64,000 bases of DNA from Neomoorella stamsii (lineage in GTDB: Bacteria; Bacillota; DSM-521; Neomoorellales; Neomoorellaceae): positions 1 to 64,000 of the forward strand of contig NZ_PVXL01000067.1 in the NCBI RefSeq assembly GCF_002995805.1. Direction: 5' to 3'. Under the pieces are notes generated by a model that was not told where the DNA came from, did no database searches, and saw only the letters and a program-made list of their open reading frames with translations. The position numbers and the translations under genes are program-made. Numbering within the stretch: position 1 is the first letter of the stretch; each line of letters begins with the position of its first letter. Of this stretch, positions 44,376 through 54,319 are shown one piece after another.

Positions 44376-44955
44376 TAAAAAGGCGCCGGGCAAAAAAAAT
44401 GGCGCTGTTTCCTTTGAAGAACTGGTCCTGACCTATCAGGATAAGGTATATAACCTGAGCTACCAGCTGACGGGTAACTATACCGATGCCCAGGACCTGG
44501 CCCAGGAGGTCTTTGTCAGGGCCTACCTGGGGCTGGATAAATTCCGGTATGAGGCCGACCTGGGCACCTGGTTACACCGCATCACCGTAAATTTATTTTT
44601 AAACCTGCGGCGGAAAATAGCCCGCCACCCGGCTGTTTCCCTGGACGCCCCCCTGGATACGGGGGAGGGGGAAATCACCAGGGAAGTGGCCGCTGCCGGG
44701 GGTGACCCCCAGGAGCTGTTAGAGGAGCTGGAGCTGAAGGGCTTTGTCCGGCGGGCCTTAAGGCAGCTGCCAGCGGAGTACCAGGCGGTGCTGGTGCTGC
44801 GGGAACTGCAGGGTTACAGCTATGAGGAAATCGCGTCCCTGCTGGGATGTTCCCTGGGGACGGTAAAGTCGCGCCTGAACCGGGCGCGGCAGGCCATGAA
44901 AGAAAAAGTAATGCAGATGGCAGAGGAGAAGCCGCCTGAACACAGGCGGCCTTGA
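44362..44955 (+). CDS. ECF RNA polymerase sigma factor (module 1)
   Basis: About 197 residues. Region 2 includes VYNLSYQLTGNYTDAQDLAQ and GTWLHRITVNLFLNLRRK. Region 4 has LPAEYQAVLVLRELQGYSYE followed by the HTH EIASLLGCSLGTVKSRLNRA. TTG 44362 is chosen because an earlier ATG-type start at 44314 would lie inside the -10 element, and CAGGGGTG precedes the TTG. The anti-sigma gene follows after 11 bp. It is SigW-like in organisation; the signal is unknown. Confidence 0.88.
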   Translation: MNLGSKKAPGKKNGAVSFEELVLTYQDKVYNLSYQLTGNYTDAQDLAQEVFVRAYLGLDKFRYEADLGTWLHRITVNLFLNLRRKIARHPAVSLDAPLDTGEGEITREVAAAGGDPQELLEELELKGFVRRALRQLPAEYQAVLVLRELQGYSYEEIASLLGCSLGTVKSRLNRARQAMKEKVMQMAEEKPPEHRRP

Positions 44956-44966
44956 GGTGAGGAGTT

Positions 44967-46034
44967 ATGCAGTGTCGTGAAGCGCGGGAGTTCTTCTCGC
45001 CCTGCCTGGACGGGGAACTCTCCCCGGCGGAAAAAGCGGTTCTCCGGCAGCACCTGGACAAATGCCCGGCCTGCTGCGCGGAATTAAAGCGGTGGCAGGA
45101 GATTTCCCGGGCGTTACGGGGGTTGAAGGCACAGGTAGCGGTGCCGCCGGGCTTCCTGGCGGCGGCTAACGCCAGGCTGGCGGCCCGGCAAAGGGTACGT
45201 ACCTGGCAGGGTATCAGGCGCTGGGTGGCTGCCGCTGCGGCCGTGGCTGTACTGGCCGCCGGTTCCATAAGCTACGCTGCCCGGGGATTATGGCAGCACC
45301 TGCCTGCTCCTGTAGCCAGGGTGCAGCAGGGCGGTGGCCAGCAGTTAGCTGTTGATAATCCCCATCCAGACGTGGAGCAACCAGGCACAAATCTACCGCC
45401 GGACAGCGGGTACAGCCAGCCGGTAAAGCCGGACGGCCAGCAGCCGGACAGCGGCAACGCGCCGGGTAAAAATCAGCTGCCGGTAACTGCGCCTGGCAAT
45501 GGCGGGGGGCAGCCTGTGACACCGGACAGCGATAAGCCAGGCCAGCAACCCACACGGCTGGCTGACAGCGAGCCATATACCGCCCGGACCTTTTTAAGCG
45601 CCGAGCGCCAGGCGACCAGTACCATGATAAAAATCACCGTTCAGGATGATATAACAGGGACCAAAGCAAAGGCTTTAAGTTTAGCCAGCAGCAGCGGCGC
45701 TACCGTCCAGGTCATCGCTGACCAGGATAATGGCCAGGTGAAGCGGGTAATCTACAAGTTCACCGTGGCAGAAAGCCAGGCCGCCGCCCTCCTGGCTGGA
45801 TTGAGCCAGCTGGGCCAGGTAATTGCCAAAAATACCAGCACTCAGGACCTGACGCAGCAGTTCAGCGCCACCCTGGAGCAGTACCAGGCCAAAGTAGCCC
45901 AGGTGAACGCCGCCGCCGACCCGGAGGAGAGGGCGAAGCTCAGTAAGGAAGCTAAAGCCCTGGAACAACAGCTCAGTACCTGGGAAGAGGAAACGAAACA
46001 GTACACCATCATATTATGGCTAGAGACGAAATAA
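44967..46034 (+). CDS. Membrane anti-sigma factor with zinc finger and DUF4349-like domain
   Basis: A 355-residue protein. Residues 1-45 form a ZAS zinc finger (CREAREFFSPCLDGELS and the HLDKCPACC ligand set) that should bind the sigma factor. One transmembrane helix (WVAAAAAVAVLAAGSISYAA) follows at about 87-106. A Pro/Gln/Gly-rich extracytoplasmic linker then leads to a DUF4349-like sensor domain ending in a coiled coil and ETKQYTIILWLETK. It is paralogous to the 54741-55853 product, and its 3' end is duplicated as a fragment at 57770. Confidence 0.85.
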   Translation: MQCREAREFFSPCLDGELSPAEKAVLRQHLDKCPACCAELKRWQEISRALRGLKAQVAVPPGFLAAANARLAARQRVRTWQGIRRWVAAAAAVAVLAAGSISYAARGLWQHLPAPVARVQQGGGQQLAVDNPHPDVEQPGTNLPPDSGYSQPVKPDGQQPDSGNAPGKNQLPVTAPGNGGGQPVTPDSDKPGQQPTRLADSEPYTARTFLSAERQATSTMIKITVQDDITGTKAKALSLASSSGATVQVIADQDNGQVKRVIYKFTVAESQAAALLAGLSQLGQVIAKNTSTQDLTQQFSATLEQYQAKVAQVNAAADPEERAKLSKEAKALEQQLSTWEEETKQYTIILWLETK

Positions 46035-46055
46035 GGGACCGCAAGGTCCCTTATT
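46033..46055 (+). terminator. Bidirectional terminator between anti-sigma 1 and RND gene
   Basis: AAGGGACC-GCAA-GGTCCCTT then ATTTCT, symmetric enough to act on both convergent transcripts. A copy occurs at 57924-57947. Confidence 0.85.
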
Positions 46056-46056
46056 T

Positions 46057-49000
46057 CTACCGGCCTGCGCCGCCGGGAGGCGTATCCATGTGAACGGCCG
46101 GGGCGGAGGGGCCAGTGCCTATACCGCCAGCAGCCTTCTTGCCAACTATAAAATAGAGCAAAGGAATGACAACAAGAGTTAAGAGCGTCGCTACCAGGGT
46201 GCCAAAAATAAGGGATATCGCCAGCCCCTGGAATATAGGATCGAACAAGATAACAAAACTCCCGACCATGACAGCAGCAGCTGTTAATAGTATAGGTTTA
46301 GCCCGGACGATGCCGGCTTCAATTACGGCTTCTTGTAAGGGTATGCCTTCCTCAACCCGCTGTTTGGCAAACTCAACAAGTAATATCGAATTGCGGACGA
46401 TTATACCGGCAAGGGCAATAAAACCGATCATGGAAGTCGCTGTAAAGAAGGCTTGCATCAGCATATGCCCGGGTATGATACCTATTAAAGTTAAAGGTAT
46501 GGGCGACATAATCACCATCGGTACGACAAAGGACTGGAACCAGCCGACAATCAACAAATACATCACAATTATGCCGACCATAAAGGCCAGGCCTAAATCG
46601 CGGAATACCTCGTAAGTAATCTGCCATTCCCCGTCCCACTTCAGGCTCACTCCTTTCTCGTCTTCCGGTTGACGGGTAAGGTATATTTTTACAGGTCGGC
46701 CGTCGCTGGAAGTAAGGGATTTTATTTGATCGCGAACCGCCAGCATGGCATAGACCGGGCTCTCCTCTTTTCCCGCCACATCGGCTACCACGTAAATGAC
46801 CCGCTGCAAATTCTTATGGTCGATGGTTTTATCGGCCAGGCCCTTTTCTAACTCGACCAGCTCGGCTAAGGATACAAGCTGGCCGCCGGGAGCCTGTACC
46901 TTATAAGACAGCAGGTTCGCCATATCAGAGCGCTCGGCCCTGGGAGCCCGGACTATTACTTTTGCCCCTTCCAGGCTGCCTGACTGGTCCATGGTGCCGG
47001 CCTCATAACCGCTCAAAAGTAAGCGTATGGTACGGACAATTTGATCTTCAGTCACGCCGCTTGCCCGCGCTTTATCTTTAATGTTAAAACGGTACTCAGT
47101 CTGGTCATCATTGACAAACCAGTCAACGTCCACTACCCCGGGGGTATTCTTCAGGATTGCCATTACTTTACTTGCCACCGCGACCTGGTCACGGCTGTTT
47201 TCACCATAAATCTCAGCCACCAGCGTCGATAGCACCGGCGGGCCGGGGGGTACTTCAGCTACTTTTACGTTAGCCCCGTATTGCGCCGCAATCTTTTGGA
47301 CCGCCGGGCGGATTTCTTTGGCGATATCATGGCTTTGTTTACGGCGCAAGTGCTTGGGTAATAAGTTTACCTGGATATCGGCATAATTGCTCCCTTCCCG
47401 CAGGTAATAGTGCCGCACCAGGCCGTTAAAATTAAAAGGAGCGGGAATGCCAACGTATAATTGATAATTGGTTACCTCATCGACAGTTTTGAGGTAGTCA
47501 CCGATAGCCAGGGCTACCTTGCTGGTTTGCTCCAGGGTTGTACCCTCGGGCATGTCAACTACAATTTCAAATTCGCTTTTGTTATCAAAGGGTAACATTT
47601 TAAAAGTAACCATCTTGCTTCCAATCAAGCCGAAGCATAGCAACAGCAAGAAAACTACCCCGCCCAAAAAGAAATTTCTTCTCCAGGGGTTCTCCAGGAG
47701 GGTATTCATCATCACTGAATACCTGCTGGCAAGAAGTGAGGTGGCGACCGCCGGTTGGCCGCAACTCTCGCTATGTTGCCGGCGTAAGAGACGGAACGCC
47801 GCCCAGGGGGTTACGATAAAAGCTACCAGTAAAGAAAAAAACATGGCTACGGAAGCGTTGATTGGAATCGGGCTCATATAGGGACCCATCAAACCGCTGA
47901 CAAAGGCCATAGGTAAAAGGACGGCAATTACCGTAAAGGTTGCCAGGATGGTCGGGTTACCGACTTCATCGACAGCTGAAACTGCTGTTTCTATATCGCT
48001 GCATTTTTTCATGGTGAACCAGCGGTGAATATTTTCGATCACGACAATAGCGTCATCAACTAAAATGCCGATGGCAAAGATTAAAGCGAAAAGGGTAACC
48101 CGGTTTAAGGTGTAGCCAAACATCCGGCTTAAAAATAAAGCAATCGCCAGGGTAACCGGGACAGCTACGGCAACTATTATTCCCGCCCGTATTCCCAGGG
48201 TTATACTGATAAGTATAGTGACTGAAAGGGTAGCTATAAGCAGGTGCTTGATTAATTCATTAGATTTTTCGGCTGCCGTTTCACCATAATTCCTGGTAAC
48301 TGTGACCTCTACTCCTGCAGGAATGACCTCTCCTTGTAACTTGTGAACCTTGTCAATAACTTCTTCGGCAACTTTAACCGCATTGGTGCCTTTCTTTTTG
48401 CTTATCGAAATAGTTACCGCCGGGTATACTCCTTTTTCCTCCGCCTGGGACCCCGTGCCAAAAAATACATAACTATCGACTTCCTGGGGACCTGCCTTAA
48501 TGGTGGCTACATCCCTTAAATAGACCGGTTTACCATCTGCTACTGTAATTAAAAGGTTGGCTATCTCATCTTCATTACGGAAAAAATGACCTGTTTTAAC
48601 CAGGATTTCATTGTTATTACCATTAAAACTGCCGCTGCCTAAAGCAACATCAGCCTGCTGCAACGCCCCCGCTACTGCCAGCGGGGAGAGACCATAGGCG
48701 GCCAGCCTGCCGGCATCCAGGTATACATTGACCTGCTCCGGGCGGCCGCCGTAAATTTTGGTGTCGGCCACATTTTCAATTTTCTTTAATTCATCCTCCA
48801 CGACCAGGGCAATTTTTCTTAACTGGTAATCATTGAACTCTTTGCTCCATAGAGTAAAGGTTACAATTGGGACATCGTCAATGGATTTTAATTTAATTAT
48901 AGGTTGCGTAACCCCTGGCGGCAGGCGATCTAAATTGGCAAATATCTTGTTGTATAACTTAACCAGGCTGGCCTCCGGGTCCGACCCCACCTTATAGCGA

Positions 49001-49296
49001 ACCGTCACCAGGGCCATTTCTGCCCGCGAAGTCGAATAGACATATTCCACGCCTTCGATTTCCCACATAAGCTTTTCCAGGGGTTTGGTAACTTTTGTTT
49101 CCACTTCCTCTACTCGTGAGCCGGGGGCGGCTACCATAATGTCTACCATAGGCACTTTTATCTGGGGTTCTTCTTCCCGGGGTGTAACTAAAACGGCCAT
49201 CGTGCCCATTAAAAGGGTAGCAATGATTAGCAGGGGTGTTAACCTGGAATTAATGAACTTCCGGGCTATCTGGCCGGCCAGGCTATATTGTTTCAT
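46057..49296 (-). CDS. RND-family efflux transporter (AcrB/HAE type)
   Basis: A 1079-residue inner-membrane pump. It has an N-terminal TM (SRLTPLLIIATLLMGTMAVL), two large periplasmic loops and the TM4 acidic pair region GILVDDAIVVIENIHRWF, which carries the proton-relay Asp-Asp. The internal repeat ends with GFIALAGIIVRNSILLVEFA. It resembles transporters of the CusA/HAE superfamily with broad substrates. Its ATG overlaps the adaptor stop (TAATG). With adaptor and TolC it forms a tripartite set. Confidence 0.93.
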   Translation of the reverse strand: MKQYSLAGQIARKFINSRLTPLLIIATLLMGTMAVLVTPREEEPQIKVPMVDIMVAAPGSRVEEVETKVTKPLEKLMWEIEGVEYVYSTSRAEMALVTVRYKVGSDPEASLVKLYNKIFANLDRLPPGVTQPIIKLKSIDDVPIVTFTLWSKEFNDYQLRKIALVVEDELKKIENVADTKIYGGRPEQVNVYLDAGRLAAYGLSPLAVAGALQQADVALGSGSFNGNNNEILVKTGHFFRNEDEIANLLITVADGKPVYLRDVATIKAGPQEVDSYVFFGTGSQAEEKGVYPAVTISISKKKGTNAVKVAEEVIDKVHKLQGEVIPAGVEVTVTRNYGETAAEKSNELIKHLLIATLSVTILISITLGIRAGIIVAVAVPVTLAIALFLSRMFGYTLNRVTLFALIFAIGILVDDAIVVIENIHRWFTMKKCSDIETAVSAVDEVGNPTILATFTVIAVLLPMAFVSGLMGPYMSPIPINASVAMFFSLLVAFIVTPWAAFRLLRRQHSESCGQPAVATSLLASRYSVMMNTLLENPWRRNFFLGGVVFLLLLCFGLIGSKMVTFKMLPFDNKSEFEIVVDMPEGTTLEQTSKVALAIGDYLKTVDEVTNYQLYVGIPAPFNFNGLVRHYYLREGSNYADIQVNLLPKHLRRKQSHDIAKEIRPAVQKIAAQYGANVKVAEVPPGPPVLSTLVAEIYGENSRDQVAVASKVMAILKNTPGVVDVDWFVNDDQTEYRFNIKDKARASGVTEDQIVRTIRLLLSGYEAGTMDQSGSLEGAKVIVRAPRAERSDMANLLSYKVQAPGGQLVSLAELVELEKGLADKTIDHKNLQRVIYVVADVAGKEESPVYAMLAVRDQIKSLTSSDGRPVKIYLTRQPEDEKGVSLKWDGEWQITYEVFRDLGLAFMVGIIVMYLLIVGWFQSFVVPMVIMSPIPLTLIGIIPGHMLMQAFFTATSMIGFIALAGIIVRNSILLVEFAKQRVEEGIPLQEAVIEAGIVRAKPILLTAAAVMVGSFVILFDPIFQGLAISLIFGTLVATLLTLVVIPLLYFIVGKKAAGGIGTGPSAPAVHMDTPPGGAGR

Positions 49297-50510
49297 TAGT
49301 GGTAATTCACCTCCACCTGCATGCCATCTGCCAAGCTTTCCGCTCCTTTAATGACAACACTCTCCCCAGGGTTTAACCCGGATAAAATTTCGATGCCGTC
49401 CTTTAATTTTTTACCCGGTTCTACATAACGCAGGTGGGCCGTTCCCTCAGCATCGACGATATATACCCCGGAAAAATCATACTTTTTGATGATGGCCTCT
49501 TCGGGTAGCACAATACCCTTTTTAAGCCCGGCAGGCAGATATACCCTGGCAAACATCCCCGGTTTGGTGCCGTTTTTTTCCGGCAAGTCAATTTTAATCT
49601 TAAATGTCCTAGACACAGGATCAACGGCAGGGTTTATTTCCGCAACCCTGCCGGTAATCTCTTCCTCCAGCGTATCTACTTTAATTTTTAAAGGATCACC
49701 GCGATGAATATCCTGCAGGTATTTTTCATTCACGGCCGCTTCCACCCTCCAGGGCGGCCTATCAACAATCAAGAGGGGCTGTCCCGGCCCCACCAGGTCG
49801 CCTTCTTCGGCCAGCTTTTGGACAACATAACCGTCAAAAGGAGCGTTTATACCGGCATAGCTTAATTGAATGGCCATTGCCTCGACACCTGCCTGGGCCT
49901 CTTTTACTTTGGCCATAGCCTGTTCCCGCTGGGCCAGCAGGGCCTGTTCCTGGGCTTCTAAACGCTCCATTTGCGCCTTCGTTGCCTTGAAACGCTCAGT
50001 GGCGTTATCAAAATCCTGGCTAGTGGCTGCGCCCACCTGGAAAAGCTTTTTTGTTCGTTCATAAGTGCTTTGGGCGTTAGCCAGGCTGGCCTCCGCAGCC
50101 TTCTTAGCCGCGGCTACGTCTTCTAAAGCGGCTTCTGCTGCATTGACAGCCTTTAAAGCTTGTTCCAGGCCGGCCCTGGCCTGGTCGCTGCGGGCAATAA
50201 TCTCGCGCTGGTCCAGGCTTACCAGCAACTCGCCACTATGGAAGCTATCTCCTTCGCGGACATAAATCTTCTCTACATGAGCCATTATTTTAGAAGCCAG
50301 TTTAACCCTTTCCTGGGGAATTACAGTAGCGGTAACATGGGAAGCTTCTGTAATGGGTTGTTCCTTTACCTTGATTGCCGTTACTTTAATTTTTTCCCGG
50401 CCAGCCTCATCTTTTTTTATATCAGCATGGCCTTTTTTCCAGGCAGCGGCGGCCGCTACCAGGATAGCCACAACTGCAATAATAACCAGGAATTTTGTCT
50501 TCCCCCTCAT
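49296..50510 (-). CDS. RND efflux adaptor (membrane fusion protein)
   Basis: A 404-residue adaptor with an N-terminal helix (TKFLVIIAVVAILVAAAAAW). It has a split lipoyl domain (VEKIYVREGDSFHSGELLVS and YAGINAPFDGYVVQKLAEEG) around a long Ala/Gln/Glu-rich coiled-coil hairpin. Beta-barrel and membrane-proximal domains follow (EEAIIKKYDFSGVYIVDAEG). It bridges the RND pump and TolC. It is the middle gene of the TolC-MFP-RND operon. Confidence 0.92.
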   Translation of the reverse strand: MRGKTKFLVIIAVVAILVAAAAAWKKGHADIKKDEAGREKIKVTAIKVKEQPITEASHVTATVIPQERVKLASKIMAHVEKIYVREGDSFHSGELLVSLDQREIIARSDQARAGLEQALKAVNAAEAALEDVAAAKKAAEASLANAQSTYERTKKLFQVGAATSQDFDNATERFKATKAQMERLEAQEQALLAQREQAMAKVKEAQAGVEAMAIQLSYAGINAPFDGYVVQKLAEEGDLVGPGQPLLIVDRPPWRVEAAVNEKYLQDIHRGDPLKIKVDTLEEEITGRVAEINPAVDPVSRTFKIKIDLPEKNGTKPGMFARVYLPAGLKKGIVLPEEAIIKKYDFSGVYIVDAEGTAHLRYVEPGKKLKDGIEILSGLNPGESVVIKGAESLADGMQVEVNYH

Positions 50511-50653
50511 AAATTGGCCTCACCTTTTCCCCTTAATTAAATTTGGTTTTATTATGCTGATGTAATGGTTCGCTGTTAATGGCTTTTTGCGAAATATAAA
50601 GGATTAAAATGTAGCTTACAGACTGCAAGCTACATGATTGAAAACAATCGATT

Positions 50654-51781
50654 TTACTGGTTGTTATTATAAAACTGACTTATTTCCTTGCCGGTAAGCC
50701 ATTTGAAAACCGCAACACTAGCAAAATGAGCTGCTTTTAAAGAATTTAAAGCAGTCGCCGCTTCAACAGCCCCTGCCTCTAATTTAAGGAGTTGTTCCCG
50801 GGTAATTACCCCTACTTCATACTGCACCTTGCCGGTGCGGGCATTTTCCTCAGCAGCAGCAACCCCTTTCTGGGCTGCAACAATTTGTTCTTCCAGGTTT
50901 AATATGTCGCGGTACGCTTTCCTTACCTGCTCGCGTACGGCATCCTCGGCACTGAGCCGGGCAAAATTAACGGAGTAGACGTCATGTTCTTCCACGTCGT
51001 AATCTTTAACAGCAGTACCGTTAGGTCCATAGGTAAAGGGATAATCCAGATCCCAGTTTTCAATGTCGGTTTTCCGCCGCAACAGCCAGACGTCATAATT
51101 TGTATCTACTGCCCTCTCTGCTTCTACCTCTACGTCCTGGATAGCCAACTTTCTATAATCGGGAACAATAACCTCGTAACGTTTACTTAATTCAACACCC
51201 ATGAGCCTGTTTAAGGCTTCATAAGCTTTTTCCAGGTTATGCCGGGCAACTTCCAGACTCTTTTGCGCATTTTCTGCCTGGGCCTCTATACCGCTTAAAT
51301 TCGCTTGCGTCGCCATGCCTACGGCTACCATAGCCTGCATATTTTTTAGCGATACTGTGTCCCTGCTGGCAATAATCTCTGCTCTTTTTAAATTTTCCTG
51401 GGCGGTAACAACATCCATATATTTACTTATAATATCCAGGGCTAGTTTGCGCCTTGCCTCTTCCAGTTCCCTTTTTTTAATGCGCCAGTTGATATCTACA
51501 TTTAACAAGCTGGTCCACATGCTTTGAGCTTCCGCAGTTCCTGCTCCCACTCCGGGAGCAGGAACATAATCGACATCATCGGCCACATCTTTTCGCTGTT
51601 CCCATAACCGCTCCACCTGTTCTTGAATGGACTTTAAATCGTTGCTATTTTTTAGCGCGGTATCTATGGCCTCCTCTACCGTCAGGGGTTCCTGGCCATA
51701 GGCGCTACCAGCTGGTACGAGTAAGCTCATTACAAGCAGAACAATAAAGACTGGCAGCCATTTTTTGCCGGGGTGGTACAT
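50654..51781 (-). CDS. TolC-family protein (module 2, with RND pump)
   Basis: About 375 residues. A signal peptide (WLPVFIVLLVMSLLVPAGSA) is followed by TolC repeats: LTVEEAIDTALKNSNDLKSI and GKVQYEVGVITREQLLKLEA. A central Tyr/Asp-rich segment lies between them. ATG 51781 follows GGAGGG. It is first in the efflux operon and follows stalk gene 2 by 72 bp, which contains a hairpin. It is a paralogue of the protein at 40444. Confidence 0.85.
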   Translation of the reverse strand: MYHPGKKWLPVFIVLLVMSLLVPAGSAYGQEPLTVEEAIDTALKNSNDLKSIQEQVERLWEQRKDVADDVDYVPAPGVGAGTAEAQSMWTSLLNVDINWRIKKRELEEARRKLALDIISKYMDVVTAQENLKRAEIIASRDTVSLKNMQAMVAVGMATQANLSGIEAQAENAQKSLEVARHNLEKAYEALNRLMGVELSKRYEVIVPDYRKLAIQDVEVEAERAVDTNYDVWLLRRKTDIENWDLDYPFTYGPNGTAVKDYDVEEHDVYSVNFARLSAEDAVREQVRKAYRDILNLEEQIVAAQKGVAAAEENARTGKVQYEVGVITREQLLKLEAGAVEAATALNSLKAAHFASVAVFKWLTGKEISQFYNNNQ

Positions 51782-51806
51782 TATGTTATCCCTCCACAAT
51801 ATACAG

Positions 51807-51837
51807 GGGACGGGACCGTTAAAAGCGGCCCCGTCCC
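51807..51837 (-). terminator. Hairpin between stalk gene 2 and TolC gene
   Basis: A 12-bp stem (GGGACGGGGCCG/CGGTCCCGTCCC, one G-T) with loop CTTTTAA and no T-run after it. It probably acts as a partial terminator or 3' stabiliser, letting some transcription pass from the stalk gene into the efflux operon. Confidence 0.6.
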
Positions 51838-51853
51838 AGCACCATATACAGCG

Positions 51854-54319
51854 CTACAGGGTCATGGTTACCGTCTGGGTGGCTTCATCCCAGTCAACCT
51901 GGGCACCGAAGGCCTGGGCAACCCAGCGGAAGGGCACCATGATCCGGCCGTTGACCTCCTCGGTGGGTACGTCCATGGTAATGGGGGCACCATTGATGGA
52001 CATGATCATGCTGCCAGGAATTACCTGGACAACCCGGCCGTTGCCGATAAAGGTTGCGGTCCTGCCGTCCCAGAGGATATTCTCGGGAGTAATCCCCAGG
52101 GCGTAGGCAGCATAACGTATGGGCAGGTAGGTCCGGCCGTTCTTCGTATAAGCAACTACGTCCATGGTGCTCTGCACGTCATTGACAGTGTAGGTGTTGC
52201 TGCCAATTACGAAGCTAGCTGTCTTCTTACCAGCTTCACCGGGCGCCGGAGTCACGACCCTGGCGATGAGCGCCTTGGCCGCCGTGGAGGTCTTCGGGAA
52301 GATCTTGTAGTCGCTTCCTACTACGAAGGCCTCTTTTCCGGCCACCTTAAGGGTTGTACCATCATACTCGTATTCCTTCTGCACTTCTGTCTTATCGTTC
52401 ACTTCGGCCACAGCAGGACCCTGGACCTTGGCGATGACATCACCGTCGGGAACACTCCGGTCGGCAACAATTTTGATGCCGCTGATTTTGATAGTGCTGG
52501 CTACTGAACTCTTGGTATCAACCGGGATTACCAGCTGGTTATCATCGGTATTGCTGGCTCCGATGGTGCGAATATCTCCGGACAGGAATTTAATGTTACC
52601 TTCAACAACCTCTACTTTCGGAGCAGCAGCAAACTTTACTCCTTCCGGCAGGTCGATGATTAAATCCTTGTCATCGTCAATAGCACCGGCGTATTTTTCT
52701 TTCACAAGCAAATCTCCGACTTCCGTTACTTCACCGGCTTTAACCTCGGCGGTTGCGGAAGCTTCCATGGTTACGGGGGATTCAACTTTGGCCACCACAA
52801 CACTGCCACTGACCCCAGCCGTACCGCTGGCCTCAATCACCAGATCGCCGCTCGAACCGGGCTCCAGAGCAACTTCCATGTCCTCGAGCACCAGTTCAGC
52901 GCCTTCGCTCGTCGATTTACCCCTGACTATCCACTTGGCATCGCGCCCGTCGGTGCCGGGGAAGCCGGCAAACTCCAGGCTCACGCCCTTATCGCTGTCC
53001 TCATCGATCTTATGCCACTTGGCGTTGGCGGGAAGAGTCAGGATAATAGTCCTTCCCTCCACCAGGCTGCCGGCGATGGATTCTTTGATCACGACCTTGC
53101 CAATCCTGGCGTCGATCTGGCCGGAATACAGCAGCGGCGCATCCGTAGCTTCCAGGGTCGATTCATACTGGCCGTACTCGGCAATGGTTAACTCGCTGGG
53201 AGTTAAGTCGCTCTTGCTACCGGTAGTGGAAATAATTACATCTCCCCGCTGGGCGTCCTGCTCATCTACTACCGCGATATTGATCTTGATCTCGAAGGCG
53301 GTTTCCTTGTAGGTCCCGTCGCGGCCATCCGCTGTCTCCAGGACCCAACCCCCGTCAGGAGTACCGTCATTGTTGATGTCCTTCTGGGGGTCCCATACCT
53401 TGAGATTTACTTTTAACTCGTCATCATTAAAACCGGTAAATTCTAAACCGATGGCAGGCTGAGTTTGATCGGCCGGTTTATTGGAAGTATCGCTTAATGT
53501 GCCGGTTGTATAAACAATCTGGTCGCCCCACAGACGGGTTACCGTCAGCCCGTCGCTGATCCACTCAAAATCAGAGGGTAACTTAAACTTCAGCGATTCG
53601 CTGCCGCTATCCAGAGCGCTGGGCTTTTTCTCAGTTACACGAATCTTAATCGGGTCATCAATCGTATTGTCGCTAAAGGACGGGATGTTGGTCGCCGCCA
53701 GCTCTACCTTGTTAGCTCCGGTGACCACGCGGCCAACTACTACGCTCCCGCTGGGGAAACCAGAACCGCTGGAGGTAGTGGCGGTCAATTTAATGTCGCC
53801 GTCAAAGCCGCTATCTACATAAACGCGCGGGAATTCAAGTTTAATTATGGAAGCGTCGGTAGGCTCGGTACCATTCATTGGCTGCGGTGTGCCTACCACA
53901 GTGAGCTTGAATTCTTCATCGCTGACCTGACTTAAGGCAATATCGGTAATTTGGGTAAGTTCGTTAATCTTACCGGCCAGCGAATATGGGACAAACGCTT
54001 TGACCGTAATATTGCCGGCGCTGTCTTTTAAGTACGCATACTCACCAACAGTATCATAACCACTAATGCTGCCGATCACGAAATCACTGGGAAACATCAG
54101 GTTAACCGAATCGCCCCGTTTCAACGTACCACCGTCAATTTCGATTACTACGCTGCCCAGTTCCTGCCACACACCGTCCAGCACGCTGGGCACCGTAAGG
54201 GCCCGGTACTCGCTGGCGGCCAGGGCGCTTCCCGCACCCAGGGGGAACAGGGTAACCAGCAGGGCAAGGATTACCAGTACTGAAACCAGTTTGCCGCGCT
54301 TTTTAATACTTCTCGCCAT
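51854..54319 (-). CDS. Secreted stalk-domain protein 2
   Basis: An 821-residue paralogue of stalk protein 1. A signal peptide (LVSVLVILALLVTLFPLGAG, then SALAA) is followed by a long beta-rich region with repeated IKLTATTSSGSG-like and VVAKVESPVTMEAS-like units. The two C-terminal stalk domains are GRTYLPIRYAAYALGITPEN and GRIMVPFRWVAQAFGAQVDW. The N-terminal region may form the cell-surface shaft. It lies between the sigma/anti-sigma genes and the TolC-MFP-RND operon on the same strand. Function is unknown. Confidence 0.85.
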   Translation of the reverse strand: MARSIKKRGKLVSVLVILALLVTLFPLGAGSALAASEYRALTVPSVLDGVWQELGSVVIEIDGGTLKRGDSVNLMFPSDFVIGSISGYDTVGEYAYLKDSAGNITVKAFVPYSLAGKINELTQITDIALSQVSDEEFKLTVVGTPQPMNGTEPTDASIIKLEFPRVYVDSGFDGDIKLTATTSSGSGFPSGSVVVGRVVTGANKVELAATNIPSFSDNTIDDPIKIRVTEKKPSALDSGSESLKFKLPSDFEWISDGLTVTRLWGDQIVYTTGTLSDTSNKPADQTQPAIGLEFTGFNDDELKVNLKVWDPQKDINNDGTPDGGWVLETADGRDGTYKETAFEIKINIAVVDEQDAQRGDVIISTTGSKSDLTPSELTIAEYGQYESTLEATDAPLLYSGQIDARIGKVVIKESIAGSLVEGRTIILTLPANAKWHKIDEDSDKGVSLEFAGFPGTDGRDAKWIVRGKSTSEGAELVLEDMEVALEPGSSGDLVIEASGTAGVSGSVVVAKVESPVTMEASATAEVKAGEVTEVGDLLVKEKYAGAIDDDKDLIIDLPEGVKFAAAPKVEVVEGNIKFLSGDIRTIGASNTDDNQLVIPVDTKSSVASTIKISGIKIVADRSVPDGDVIAKVQGPAVAEVNDKTEVQKEYEYDGTTLKVAGKEAFVVGSDYKIFPKTSTAAKALIARVVTPAPGEAGKKTASFVIGSNTYTVNDVQSTMDVVAYTKNGRTYLPIRYAAYALGITPENILWDGRTATFIGNGRVVQVIPGSMIMSINGAPITMDVPTEEVNGRIMVPFRWVAQAFGAQVDWDEATQTVTMTL

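Noticed and set aside
44097..44393. 98-codon minus-strand open frame between stalk gene 1 and sigma gene 1
   Set aside because: It crosses both promoters and the sigma start, has no ribosome site and no family resemblance.
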